DNA of 62,000 bases from Diphasiastrum complanatum (taxonomy: Eukaryota > Streptophyta > Lycopodiopsida > Lycopodiales > Lycopodiaceae). The position numbers and the translations under genes were made by a program. Below the pieces are notes generated by a model that saw only the letters and a program-made list of their open reading frames with translations, had not been told where the DNA came from and did not search any database. The stretch is from the NCBI GenBank assembly GCA_029204225.1, contig CM055113.1, positions 27,967,486 through 28,029,485 on the forward strand, written 5' to 3'. Shown here piece after piece: positions 1-10,912 of this stretch. Position 1 is the stretch's first letter, and every line of letters starts with the position of its first letter.

Positions 1-190
1 AGGACTTGTGCCGAATCTTGAAACCTCTCCCAGCAGCGATGGATCTACTTTGGCAGGAGACTTTTCGTCCGACACTCTCACAATGACAGGAACAGATGGA
101 AAGCCTCAAAAGTTCACCAATTTCTCCTTCAGATGTGTTCAGCAAGGCTTCTGTTAAAGTCGGAAGAATAGGAGGCTCGCTTTTTGCTTT
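1..190 (-). pseudogene. Possible broken exon of an unidentified host gene
   Basis: On the minus strand two reading frames look protein-like and abut. The first (about 190 down to 95) reads SEPPILPTLTEALLNTSEGE. The second (about 93 down to 1) reads GFPSVPVIVRVSDEKSP and continues to the window edge. They are one nucleotide out of register, so this is either a frameshifted pseudogene or two exons whose boundary I cannot place. I do not recognise the family. The piece is cut by the window start, so the rest of any gene lies to the left. The inference rests on composition alone. Confidence 0.25.
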
Positions 191-360
191 AATCACGTGT
201 TTAGAAAATACCTATTTTTTAAAATTTTATTTTGGTTAAGTTCCGGAATGGAATGCATTCCGTTCTCGTAATGCCTCGTGCTCAGGTGTCCTTTGTATTT
301 TGAGACCACCTCCAGGAGCATAATGTCCATCCAATTTTCTCTCTCCAAGGAATCTGTCAT

Positions 361-515
361 TCTCTCTCTCCTCTCTTCGATGGAATTCACTTTCTTCTTC
401 TCTCTCCGGTGGAATGCACGCGGTGGAATGCACGTTCTCTCTCCTCTCTCCGGTGGAATGCACGTTTTCTCTCCGATGGAATGTACGTTCTCTCTCCTCT
501 CTCCGGTGGAATGTG
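361..515. repeat. Imperfect tandem repeats of a GGTGGAATGCACG-type unit in CT-rich DNA
   Basis: About six copies of a motif like CTCCGGTGGAATGCACG lie between CT-rich spacers (CTCTCTCCTCTCT). Variants include CGATGGAATGTACG and CGGTGGAATGTGC. Long open frames exist on both strands here only because the repeat is low in stop codons. They show no protein character and are not called. Confidence 0.7.
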
Positions 516-700
516 CATGTGCTATGTGGCAGCCCGTCATTGGCTGTCCACATCCACATTCCACCACAAACGTAAAAAAACTTGCGAAAAAAAAATGGCA
601 AAAAATCGAAAAAAAAAAACTGGTCCACGCGTACGGCAGTACGGCCAAAAAACGAAAAAAAAAAAAAAAACAAAAAACCTTCGCACAATGGCATTACGTA

Positions 701-799
701 GGGGAAGGCCCGAAGCCCTCGGGCCTTCCTTGTTGGTCGGGGCCTGCCCTTGGGCAAGGGCCCTCCCAGCAAGGAAGGCCCTCAGGCAGGGCCTTCCCC
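701..799. repeat. GC-rich inverted repeat capable of a long hairpin
   Basis: The outer arms GGGGAAGGCCC (701-711) and GGGCCTTCCCC (789-799) are perfect reverse complements. Inside are further self-complementary pieces such as GCCCTTGGGCAAGGGC. The block is far more GC-rich than its A-rich surroundings (runs of A at 580-670). It may be part of a transposon or a structured transcript. No function can be assigned from sequence. Confidence 0.75.
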
Positions 800-820
800 C
801 CCACGAACAGCAACTATGAG

Positions 821-855
821 ACACACACACACAAACACACACACACACACACACA
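821..855. repeat. (AC)n microsatellite
   Basis: A run of AC dinucleotides with one AA interruption, directly after the GC-rich hairpin. It is a simple sequence repeat and nothing coding is implied. Confidence 0.95.
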
Positions 856-859
856 ATGT

Positions 860-3800
860 TAATTTCGCAATTGAAGGTTTAGAACAGTATGCATGTGTTG
901 TATGTAATGTACGATGGCGTAGCACGAATGAGGGGAATGATATGACTGCTGAGGAAAGAATGAGTATTGCTTGTGTCAACCAAGGCAATGAACTCATGGC
1001 CAGTGATATGGAGGCGAAGGGGAATATGGTGCACCGCCTTACTAGCCCAAGTAGCTTAAGCAAGCTGAGGATGGCAGGTAGCAACATCAATAGGGTCACA
1101 TGAAAAGACGACATGTGAGCTAATTGACGAATCTCCCACAAAGAATGGCTAACTAGCATCACATGAAGTAAAAGGACAATAGGTTCTCCCACGAAGAGCC
1201 CAAGCAATACCAATCAATAAGCTGTGCCCTATATATACCCCACTAATGAACCCTAATGTAAGAATTCAAAAATGGAGGCAAAGAAAATTGAGGGAAAATA
1301 GTGCGCCCTACTAAGGGCCCTCCACTGCACATATGACTCGATAAATAAAGGCACTTGGCCAGTCAATGTTATAAATAAATAAGGCCCAAGACCATTCATA
1401 AGCATGTACATGAGTAATATAAAATGTGTAACTAGGAAAAAAAGTATAAACAACTGTAAACGTAAAAAGGCCGGTGGAATATATGCAGAGTAGCCCAATA
1501 AGCCTATAGCCTAGTCCATAACTAAACTCTTGAAGAAGGATAAAAGGTTTTTTGGCATGACTACACAAGACACATGTATCTACGGATGAGCCAAGAGTAC
1601 ATGCAAATAAGACTCAAACATATTACAACCATCTCCTCCGCCCCTAGTCTCCAATCCTACTATGGTTGCAGAAAATGCATCAACTGGTTCACCTTCTTGT
1701 ATATTTTTCAATCCTTTTTGTACACATTTGCACATGTGTTGCTACTATGCTTTTCATTTTTCAACATGCACATGTTCTTACATGTTCAAATTGTCACCAC
1801 ACACTTTGTTTATACACCTTCCACTATTTAGTTTACACCATAGACCTGCACGTATGGAATGACCTTTTGAACATTCTGCAAAAGGCTCTACATCTATGTA
1901 TAGATGCAACTGCTTTATTTGCAAAACTAAGCCACCTAGTCGTATCAGTCTTTTGAATGTAATGTGGAGCCCTCTCTGGAACTTGATGAGAATATGCATG
2001 TAGCCTAGTCCCCCCCCTTGCCCCTACCACTGACAGGGGATTTACAATTGCCTCTGTTGGTGCCTAAGCTAGAGCCACGCTCTAGGGTCATGTGCAAGGG
2101 TAGATATACTAGGAATGTGTGATAGGACTTATGTTACGATGGCGTCGTTGCCTGCCTTATCTTGCCTCGAGGCCTCAGTCAATGTCTGCCTTGAAATATA
2201 CCTGGTTTTCAAGGAGCGTAACGGACTCAGGCTGTCTCAGCTGCGATCCATGTAATCCTAGCCTCTGCCACCCTCTTTCCCTACCACTACTAGATGGTCT
2301 AAGTGTGCCTTTGCCAATGCCTAAGAAAGAGTTTGATCCTTTAGGCCTGTATGCAAGAGTGGACAGCAAGGAGTGGGTGAAAGGTTCGCTGCTATTGTTG
2401 CCACCTACATCAACATGAAATCTCGATATTATGAAGTCAATCATGGGTATGGGCAATGGGCATGAAGCGAAAGCTAAAAGCAACAAATAGCACTTTCATC
2501 GCCACCTAAGAAAACTTATGAAATGGCATTGGCTACTGATAGATGATCTCCCATCGTAAGTATGCCAAATAATAGACACTCTCCCTACAAAGAGCTCATG
2601 GACACCAAAACTCAATAATCTGAGATGAGAGTCTTTGACTTGTAGTCATACCTATTCACGATCATCTTGAAAGGTCTAGAGGGTGGCATTAGAGGCGCTA
2701 CTACCAAAATCATGAGCTCTTTAGTATGTTCGTTAGCAAATTGTATTTACCGCTTCTAAAGAGGCGCAAAATTGATTAATAACTCTAGAAGATAGTTGTG
2801 AGTACCCAAAAGCAATTGCTGGTCATGTATGTAGAGAACTATGGAAGGGTGGTACCTCATATAACTACCCTGCTAAAAAAAAGCACATTGCCCTCAATGT
2901 GGGCGAGCAAAAATTATACTGAATTTTAACTATTGGTGATATTATAAATATGCCTTTGCACTAAGTAACCAGTTCACAGCATTGTTAGTCAAGTTTCAAC
3001 AGTTGTGCAGTTCTGCTTATTGTCCCTGTGTTGTGAGCACGTGTTGTTTTCCGATACAACTTTTTCCATTTTCCTGGCTTTTTGGACTATCACATTTTTT
3101 ATCTGCTCTTCTCTCACATTGTGCGGTATCATCTTCCTTTTTGTGCCTCTACATATCCCTTTGTGGTGCTGCTTCAACATTTCACGTATTGACATCAGGA
3201 CAAAGGCAACAGCTTCATAAATTCAACATAGGTGCTCCAGGTTCCCGCGTATCAGCTTGAGTTCCACTTTAAAACAACATAAGATTTATTTCAGATAATA
3301 GTCTCATGTCTCATAACCATTTTCCAGACTCCATTTGGTAATCCATAGGTCCTTTCTCGTCAGATCTTCACTGTAATAAGTCATCACAACTTTGCAAGTC
3401 AGTCTCCCTGGACATTATTTTGATGTTCAAACAAAACAGTTAGTGGCTTGGATTTTGGGATGTCATTGCTGCTTTGCTGATTTCTGAAGCAGGATGTAGG
3501 CGGAGAGAGGCAACCGAGCAACATATAGTTTCTTTGGGAAAAACTGTCTAGCAAGTGGTGGATAGCATAGGCAGCCTGTTTGATTTTTGTTGCCCATTGA
3601 CGGGTCTTGGATATTCTTCGATAAATACTATGCCAGGGAGGGGGACTTTTGGAGAGCCTTTGAGCAAGGGAGTGCTTGCAGAAACTTGTTGGCAAAAGTA
3701 TAAAGATTTGACCTTTGCTTATTCAGTACATGTCCCATAAGCTAAGAACGCACGTGCCCAGTTTTAGAGGTAACTTTGGTAGAGAGAAGATTTGGCAATG

Positions 3801-3995
3801 TAACTTTTTATATAAACTGGTTCATTAAGTTCAAAAAGTGTTATGTAGAAAGGACCAGGACATCCTCTTTAGGCACAATGCTTATTTCTTGAAGCTGATA
3901 CATTGAAAAATTTTTGCCTGGAATGCTACAAATTGGAAGTTTGCCGTGTGTACGTGATACCTATGGAAGAGGCTCAGAGTTGTAATTTACTATAC
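860..3995. other. No gene recognised
   Basis: About 3.1 kb with only short open frames in every frame and no protein family I recognise. A few 80-100 codon frames exist (for example minus strand 3399-3695) but lack motifs, and their composition looks random. No LTR, primer-binding site or long repeat was seen. Confidence 0.5.
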
Positions 3996-4003
3996 CTTTA
4001 CAG

Positions 4004-4437
4004 CATAGAACCCCACGGTTCTGGAACGTGGGTCGCTGAGCAACCGTGGGGTGAACCGTACCACAGTTCATGAACCGTGGTACGGTTCCATTAATTGATT
4101 ATTCAATTAATTAAATTCCATTTCCCCCAAAACCCCTCCCAAGACATTGTTGGTCCTCATTTCACAGATTTCACAAATGGTCCTCAGATTTCATAGACTT
4201 TTGGCATTACACAGATTTCACAGATTCAAATGATTTCACAGATTTCACAGATGATTTGACAGATTTCACCCCTTTTTTTTGCATATTTTTGGGCTATGTT
4301 TAGGGGTGGGAAACCAAAAAGAATCAATTAATTGGACGGTTCACCACGGTTCAGCCTTAAATTTTTGGTTGAACCGTACGGTTCACTGTACGGTTCTGAG
4401 AACCGTGGTGAACCGTCCACGGTTCTCAAATTCTATG
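4004..4437. mobile_element. hAT-like miniature inverted-repeat element 1
   Basis: A 434-bp non-coding element starting CATAGAACC and ending TTCTATG, so its ends are inverted. It is flanked by 8-bp direct repeats CTTTACAG (3996-4003) and CTTTAGAG (4438-4445), which match at 7 of 8 bases. An 8-bp target duplication is typical of the hAT superfamily. The subterminal regions carry many copies of GAACCGT / ACCACGGTTC in both orientations, giving strong fold-back potential. The centre (about 4158-4270) is an imperfect array of TTTCACAGAT-like units. It encodes no transposase, so it would need one in trans. Its terminal bases (CATA...TATG) match the element at 40666-41281. Confidence 0.65.
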
Positions 4438-4445
4438 CTTTAGAG

Positions 4446-4800
4446 ACATACTAGAAATGATGAAATGTAACATGCTATAGCAATTGCTATAGCCATCAGA
4501 ACTATGCTTTTCTGACATTCTTATTTAAGGAGAATTCATCAGAAATATGCTTTTTTTACATTATTGATTGAGGACTATTGTACAAAAAAGTTCTGAATCA
4601 CTGTATTTCATCCATTGTTGTTTATGCAGAACATCTGTGTAAGCCAAGAAAGGGAGCACTATTCAGGTACATTCAATGCAACAATTCACCTAGTCGTTGG
4701 AGGTGCTGTGCTTCACTTTCAGAATATACTCCAATACAAACTGACTGGAGTATTTCAAGGATTATGACCATGGTTTCTGCAAGCTGACTGCATTTAACCA
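4446..4800. other. No gene recognised
   Basis: Spacer between the hAT-like element and the exon-like stretch on the minus strand. Short open frames only. It could contain the 3' untranslated region of the minus-strand exon, but no signal proves that. Confidence 0.4.
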
Positions 4801-4802
4801 CT

Positions 4803-5048
4803 CTACGTTTGTTGTTTGAGTATAAACGTAGCAGTGATGGCAAGGTCTACGTTATTTTTTGGATCAGCAGGGAATACAAAGACGTTCTTGGCTGTGATGT
4901 TCCTGAAGAATTGCCCCAGCACCACTTTAGCTAGCTAAATTGAGCTCATGTCCTCAACCCGAAATGAACCTCCTACTAGTGTCTCTGGGAATCTGCAATC
5001 TCCTCTCAGAGTCACGGGCACATTAATCCATGAAACTTGAAAAATGTT
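4803..5048 (-). pseudogene. Possible last exon of an unidentified host gene, with an in-frame stop
   Basis: Read on the minus strand, one frame gives a convincing protein-like stretch. It contains WINVPVTLRGDCRFPETLVG near its start and FFRNITAKNVFVFPADP near its end, and closes with a TAG at 4803-4805. A TAG at 4935-4937 interrupts the frame in the middle. A possible splice acceptor (CTATAG on the minus strand) lies just upstream, near 5049. I do not recognise the family. The internal stop suggests a pseudogene, although a sequencing error or RNA editing cannot be excluded. I found no matching upstream exon. Confidence 0.33.
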
Positions 5049-5399
5049 CTATAGATTATGCTTCATATTTGTATATTGCAAATTATCTAATTAAGGCAAT
5101 CAATCATTTTCCATAGGGAAATGGCAACATGAGGAGATTTTTGTTATTGGAGGGAGAAATTTCTTCTCCCGAAATTCAACCCCTCTTTCCCACAATGGAG
5201 GGATTGATCAATTTCAACCAATTATTAGATACTCTAAGTAAAGTGATTTTGGAACTCCGCCAAAGTAACAAACAACATGACAAATAGATGCAACATTCAT
5301 TTAATAATTACAATCTAATAACTCCAACAACTTGGGCTATCAACTGAGTGTTTTTACCAAGAAAGAGATTTAAATTTCTCAAAGTTGTCGAGGTCTAGA

Positions 5400-5790
5400 T
5401 TTGTAGATGGGCAAGCTATTTTAGTTGCACAATGTCTTAGAAGATAAATGTATATCATTAGTCCTCTTGTTTTTTGAATGGAAGGATTGATGAAAAGTGG
5501 TGAGTGTGAAGCTTTTGCTTTGGCAGATCTCTTAATAGATTATCTGAAATCTTGTGTCTAATCCACTCAGATGTGCACTTTTCAAGTAGTAAAAGCAATC
5601 ATAGGAGCAACTGTGTTTGTCACATTTAGTGTCATAGTAGATACACTTTGGATATATCTCTTATCTTCTAAATCTATGGTGTTTGAGACTTTCTAGGGAT
5701 TCAAGATCAACCAATTTAGTACCAAGATTAAGGTGCTAAGGTCGGATGGATTGTGGTCGATTGTGTTGGAGTTTAACCTTTCTCCTAATC
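5400..5790 (+). pseudogene. Degenerate copia integrase fragment
   Basis: Conceptual translation with several shifts and stops recovers the order of a copia integrase: a weak GECEAFALADLL (compare PCEACAIAKSH in element C), a match to the first catalytic-Asp region, GATVFVTF, TLWIYLLSSKSMVF and VLRSDG around the second Asp. The nucleotide matches to element C (22370-22570) are clear, for example CTTCTAAATCTATGGTGTTTG. No LTR or other domain flanks it. It is a very old remnant. Confidence 0.55.
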
Positions 5791-7150
5791 ATCCTAACTG
5801 CCCTCCTCCTTTCTAAGTGAATCACTCTCTCAAAGAAGTCTGCATTTTTGAACTATTTATTGCTCTAGTCTGCAATTTTCCTCGCAAACTTCAATACACA
5901 TAAAACCCGACAAAGACTTCTACTTCACTTTCGGGTCATTCTGAGTATAAAATATATTTTGCGAAAAAATGCGACAAAGTGTTCACTCAACAGACACTTT
6001 AAAAAATGGCACATTTTTCTCGAAGAATGCAAGAATGTGACACTCTACAGATTTTCACAGGATTTGAAGTACAAATTGTTACGTCTTCATGCTCCAATAA
6101 TAACTGATCTAATTGACCAGTTAAATAGCTATTAACGATCTTGTAATTGTAAAGTTAGATTAACATAAGATCATTCAGCTGCTATATAAGTAAATGAGCG
6201 TTGTAGATTTAAGATGATGTATGAATATCATCAATGCATTTTTTATTCTTAGAAACATGAGTTATAATCACTATCTTGTTATCTGAGTCGGCTAGATGAC
6301 CTTTTAATTGTTCAAAACTCATTTTGGACCAACAAGCAAGAGCCTCCAAAACTAGGACAACTCACACAAATTCATGTAATTTTGACTTGATTTGAAATCT
6401 CTAATCAAAACTATCATATACAATCTAATTTACCCCCATTCTATCACTTGGAATATACGACTATAAAAATAGATTCATGAAAGTTTAATTAGATGGTATG
6501 ATACCCAAAATCAAGTCAAAATTCATGTAATTTTGACTTGATTTGAAATCTCTAATCAAAGCATGTTATTTCTACCAAAGTTGTTTGCAATGGTGTTGTG
6601 AATGACTATAATGGATAGCAACGAGTATATCGACATGCAAGAAGAGGCGACATTGGTTTCGGGCTCAAAACCGTAGGTCCTCAAGGTGAATCTTGCCAAA
6701 ATATGCAATTTTGGCCATTGATGTCAATTCAATATCTAGCTGAGCAGTTATTCTTGTGGAACCTAGACTTTTGGTAGGATCTTGGTAGGAACCTTGTAGA
6801 ACACCAAGCTAGTTAAACCGTGTTCTTGATAGAGCATCCTCAAGGATACTAGGCTGATATAAATAGGTTACATGGATGTATTTTAATGTTGGATTGTTAG
6901 GGTTTCAATTGAAGTTCTTGGCAAGCAATTTTCATCATTGTGTCTCTCCTTACCATCGGGAGCTTAACTTTATTCTTAGAGTATGCTTTATCCACATCAT
7001 CAAAATAGAGCATGACTATATATGTTTTTGTAATTCTATCAATGGAGGTTTTCTTCTACATATGTATGGCTACATGGGTCTCTATTTGTGTCCAAAAGTC
7101 ATTCACATGATTACATAGGGCTCTATTTGCATGCTGGGAATCATCAATTG
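5791..7150. other. No gene recognised; contains one short dispersed repeat
   Basis: AT-rich spacer with no coding signal. The only structure noted is the 42-bp perfect direct repeat at 6368-6409 and 6519-6560. Confidence 0.45.
6368..6560. repeat. 42-bp perfect direct repeat, two copies
   Basis: The sequence AAATTCATGTAATTTTGACT and the bases after it recur exactly at 6368-6409 and 6519-6560, separated by 109 bp. The unit itself contains partly self-complementary words (AATTTTGACTTGA / TCAAGTCAAAATT). It may be a decayed tandem duplication or the flanks of a lost insertion. Confidence 0.8.
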
Positions 7151-7255
7151 TTTTTTTTTTTTTTTTTTTTTTTTGTATTCATGATTTATGAGGCTAGCTT
7201 GGACCTCTTTGCATGTATCCATGATATATGAGGCTAGCTTGAATCTCTTTGCATG
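7151..7255. repeat. 24-base poly-T run followed by a 40-bp tandem duplication
   Basis: T runs from 7151 to 7174. It is followed by two head-to-tail copies of a 40-bp unit (7176-7215 and 7216-7255) that share ATGAGGCTAGCTTG and CTCTTTGCATG. A poly-T of this length can mark the 3' tail of a minus-strand retrotransposed sequence, but nothing recognisable lies next to it. Confidence 0.7.
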
Positions 7256-7639
7256 TTTCAAGCCACTTATATTCTTTGTTAGTTGACATTCTTGTACTAT
7301 ACAATTGCCTTGAAGTGTTTTGTGTATACCATATCAACTACTAATAATTTGTTTTGGAATTCTTGGATTATACAATTGGCATGGTATCTCTTTGTATGCA
7401 ACAACAACCCAATGACATTCTTTTGCCCCTTTATCAAGTTCGGGAACATGCATTATAGTGGTCCATACAAGATGGTTTGCTTATGCTATCATTGTGCCAC
7501 ACATTTTACAAATCATATTAAGCATGACACCTTTCTTTGGCATTTTGGTGAACCTGTATAACAATGCAATTCTGTAATCAAACTTAGGATTTAAATTCAC
7601 CATGAAAATATAGATTGCTTTTATTAGAAAAATACTCTC

Positions 7640-8616
7640 AATGTATAGTTACATTGTATAGGTTGTATATATTCTGTTATTTTTTGAAACAGTCGTGTTA
7701 GAGCCAATAGTGAGAGTGTAAGAAATGAATGAGGTAGTGCCTTCCCTTTGTATACCTTTCCCAATATAACTAAACCTTGATGACTCAAACCTGGTCTTGG
7801 TAGACTTCCTTGGAGCACTTGGGCGTCGATGTTGGTCCTCTAAATCTACTTCTGCACTTGACTCCTCCTTGAGCCTAGCAAGATCCTTGACACCAAAAGT
7901 TTTAGAAGCACATTCATTCACACTTGAAACATTTGCTTTCATCAATTTAGACATCCCTACTCATCATCTTCTTAGATGGAAGGAAAGAACACTTTATATT
8001 CCTTGCTTGACTCACCACATCCCACAAAGATTCCCTTAAGCGATGTAGCATCATCCTTTTTCCTTGTATATAAAGATCTATGAATATAGAAAGTGGAACC
8101 AAAGACTCGCTTCTCAAAAGCAGCTTTGTACTTGGACAAAATATCAAACACCATGCCTTTTAAGGACAAAAGATAGATGGATCAAAGTGAATCTAGAATG
8201 ATAATCACTAAAGGTCACATATATCTTTCCACCACTTTGGATTCTTGAAAAAAACTATGCACATCCAAATGAACAATTTTCAAAGAAGTGAGAGATCTAC
8301 ATTGTCTATGTTTAACTTCCTTGAAGATCCTAAACACAATGGAATGGTACCAAGACCATCAATGCTACATTCTTGATCACTTGCTATAAAAATTGACATC
8401 TTAGCACCATGATGAGCGAGTAGAGTTGAGAAAATTTCCCTTTGGAATGTCCTATGGGAGCTTGCCTCAGTGTCTAGCCACCAAGCATCATTTGAGTTCT
8501 TTTTTCTTATTGATGAAGTAATTGATGCTATCAAAGATGATTCTTCATCAACTTTCTCCTCATTTGCAAGATTACCTTGGTTGTAAGGCCAAAACATTGA
8601 AGTTTTCTAAAAAAAT
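7640..8616 (-). pseudogene. Internally deleted copia protease-integrase remnant
   Basis: From 8597 downward the frame reads WWLDTEASSHRTF, a decayed copia protease site (normally WIDSGASSHM), then ASDQECSIDGLGTIPL. Around 8200-8290 traces of the integrase core follow (DVHSFF, FTLIHLSF, MVFDILSKYKAAFE). It then jumps, with the second catalytic Asp to the catalytic Glu deleted, to the integrase C-terminal part (FGSTFYIH, LKGIFVGCGESSKEYKVF) at 7950-8150. A Ser/Lys-rich linker (about 7700-7950) ends the piece. Frameshifts and stops are frequent. The LTR at 8617-9316 is on its upstream side, so the gag region and primer site are deleted. Confidence 0.7.
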
Positions 8617-9316
8617 CTAGAGTGTAAAAAGTGATCTAAATTGCATTTGAATTTTGTTAAGCAACATGTCAATCTAAATAGTAAATTATGTTGAAAATAC
8701 AACAAAATGACTCCAATAAATGTTTGAAATGATGGAAAAAGCGCCTTGAAGGCTCAAATTCTTGCAATATCCTTCACACGTGTGAAAGTATGGACTGCCA
8801 CAGATAGAGTACATTACCTTAACTTGCTAATTAGTCCCACAATTGCAAACCACTCAACACAAATAGCAGATATCAAACATATTGATCACCAACAACATTG
8901 GTAGATGGAAAACCAAATTTTTACTCATTATTTGATGAAGAATTCTTCACATATTTACAAATAGGTAGCTTGGATCTGAGCATTTTAGGGCTTCTCTGAA
9001 CACAACATAATCTAACCCTAACATATGACCTAATTGATCATTGGATCCACCCTAATTAGGGTTCTAGATCTCGAGATCCCAAAACAATGAAAAACATGCT
9101 ACTTTTGGGTCCTATTTTCTCTCTACCCTATCTATGCACTTTTTGGCATATTTTCAAAGGTGCCACCACAATTTCACATGTATAATAAAGCTTTGGAAAA
9201 GCATCCTATGCTATTTGGCACGTGTGGCATCCAATTACATGGCCATCTTACCAATTACAATTCATATGACCAAAAACTAGTCAAGCTAGAATTGTGAAAT
9301 TTTAAGATTCCTCCTC
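8617..9316 (-). repeat. LTR of a copia element (minus orientation)
   Basis: About 700 bp whose edges resemble the LTR of element H (49599-50300). The lower end begins TGTAAAAAGTG. The upper end reads GACCAAAAACTAGTCAAGCTAGA and then CCTCCTCACA, and is followed by ATTTAGCTTGAT, which is also found just outside the H LTR at 46490. The perfect palindrome CACACGTGTG lies at 8775-8784. It is either the 5' LTR of the remnant below it or the 3' LTR of an element whose internal part lies above 9317. No primer-binding site or target duplication was found. Confidence 0.5.
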
Positions 9317-9335
9317 ACAATTTAGCTTGATGAGA

Positions 9336-9856
9336 CTATTCTAGATCAATAATTAGTACATGCATAAAAATAACATAATTTTCAGGTTCTTGTTGTGTTG
9401 AGTGAGTATGATCACTCATCACAATAAGAATATGGTTTGAGCTCCAAGTTCTCACATGTAGTGAGAGCTCAATAAGGGTTGTCTTTAAGATCCAAGCTTT
9501 GTCTTTGGTAGGTTGTTGAATGAACACCTTGGGATGCAAATTGAGAGTCTCCTCCTCAAAATAATCATGAAAAAAAAAAACAGCAACTTTCCATAATATC
9601 CAACTTTGGTATGAAGCACATATAACCAAAGTTTGAATATCACCATCTTGGCTTCATCCAACAAAATAATGAACTCCAAACCGCCATCTTTCCAATGAAG
9701 GTCTTAATTCCTTGGAAATTCAAGAGTGAATGGATCATAAGATGAGGCCTTTGAATCCTTCTTTGAAACTCCAATCAAAGTAGTAGTGATCACTATTTTA
9801 TCATCATAAGATATAGGATGAAAAACAATGTTCATACTAGCATAATCAAAGGACAT
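9336..9856 (-). pseudogene. Unidentified ORF fragment, non-retroelement-like, broken
   Basis: From an ATG at 9854-9856 the minus strand reads MSFDYASMNIVFHPISYDD and on for about 50 codons to a TAA. The same frame then continues with DGGLEFIILLDEAKM to about 9580. There an A/T homopolymer run (plus strand about 9570-9580) shifts the frame into DYFEEETLNLHPKVFIQQP, and the piece ends at 9336. This is not gag, protease, integrase or polymerase, and I do not recognise it. It lies between an LTR (8617-9316) and a copia RNase H end (9890), so it may be cargo captured in an element or host sequence hit by insertions. Confidence 0.4.
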
Positions 9857-9889
9857 AAGTAAAAAGCGCTTTGTGGGTAGAAACTTGAT

Positions 9890-10905
9890 GTTTCTTCAGC
9901 TCCCTCTCAAAATGGGATAGTCTTGTGACTACCCAAACTAGCTCTCTGCTTCTCAAACATTCCCTTATCAAGGAGCTTAGTAAAGATGTCGGCCACCATC
10001 TACTTGGTTGGGACAAAAATAGGCTTCAACTCATTTTTCTCAATCAGATTTCTTATCAAATGGTATTTGATGGCAATGTGTTTCGTTCATGAGTGAAACA
10101 TGGGATCCTTAGTTAGACGTGTTGTCCATGTGTAGGATCAGGTTTGAGTTATCGTTCATTTTGTCTGGAGCTTCAATGTGTCTATCGGAATGCTCAAGGT
10201 CTACTCCCTCTGTCGATGTCGACAAGTTGTAGTACTGCTTCCCAAGAATCTCGTAGCTAGCTGGATATTTGTTAGCCATGGTTCTCGGTTCATCAAATCT
10301 GAAGTTTCTGATGGTTTTCACTTGATCAATGTCTGGCATATAAATCCTATAGTATGATGAATGAGCATCATATCCTACAAGGTATCCTTGTTTGACCTTT
10401 TCATATAGTTTTTTTCGAAGCTTGTCAGGAATGTGTGCATATGTGATGCAACCAAAGATGCGTACATGTGTGAGGCCAGGCTTGTTACCCCACCACACTT
10501 CATGCAGAGTTGTGTGAGGAATGCCAGATTTGCCTGTGTATTTCTGGAGGTATGCGGCCGTAGCCACTGCTTCAGCCCATAGCGGTCTTGATGCCTTAGA
10601 GTGGGCCATCATACACCTTGCAGATTCCATGCGAGTTATATTCTTTCTCTCAAAAAAACCGTTATGTTGCAGTGTGTAAGCTGTGGTCTTCCTATGAAGG
10701 ATGCCTCTACTATTGCAAAAATTAGCGAACCGGTTGGAGATGTACTCTCCTCCTCTATCAGTTCTGATCTGCTTGACTTTCTTCTTTGTCCATTTTTCAT
10801 CCCAATTTACATACTCAGTAAACTTGTCGAGAGCTTCAAACTTGTTATGGATGAAGTACACACGGTGAACTTGCTGAAGTCATTCTTCAAATCTTTCAAG
10901 TCAAC
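9890..10905 (-). pseudogene. Copia integrase joined to RNase H tail, polymerase deleted
   Basis: Starting near 10900, the frame reads DFSKFTVYFIHNKFEALDKF, then IRTDRGGEYISNRF (second integrase Asp) and QHNGFFERKNITRMESARCM, where the usual VAER is FFER but the Glu is kept. The integrase C-terminal domain follows (VRIFGCITYAHIP, GYLVGYDAHSSYYRIY) to about 10120. Immediately after, the frame becomes the C-terminal end of a copia RNase H (KDPMFHS, TKHIAIKYHLI, VADIFTKLLDKGMFEKQRASL) to about 9890. The whole reverse transcriptase and most of RNase H are missing. This lineage differs from elements A, C and H. Confidence 0.75.
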
Positions 10906-10912
10906 AGAACAA

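Noticed and set aside
236-862. Long overlapping open frames on both strands in the first kilobase
   Set aside because: They lie in CT-rich tandem repeats, poly-A and a GC hairpin. The translations are low-complexity (runs of Phe or Lys, then Thr-His) and open in several frames at once.
3399-3695. 98-codon minus-strand frame
   Set aside because: No recognisable domain. Frames of this length are expected by chance in several kb, and no exon borders or homologues were recognised.
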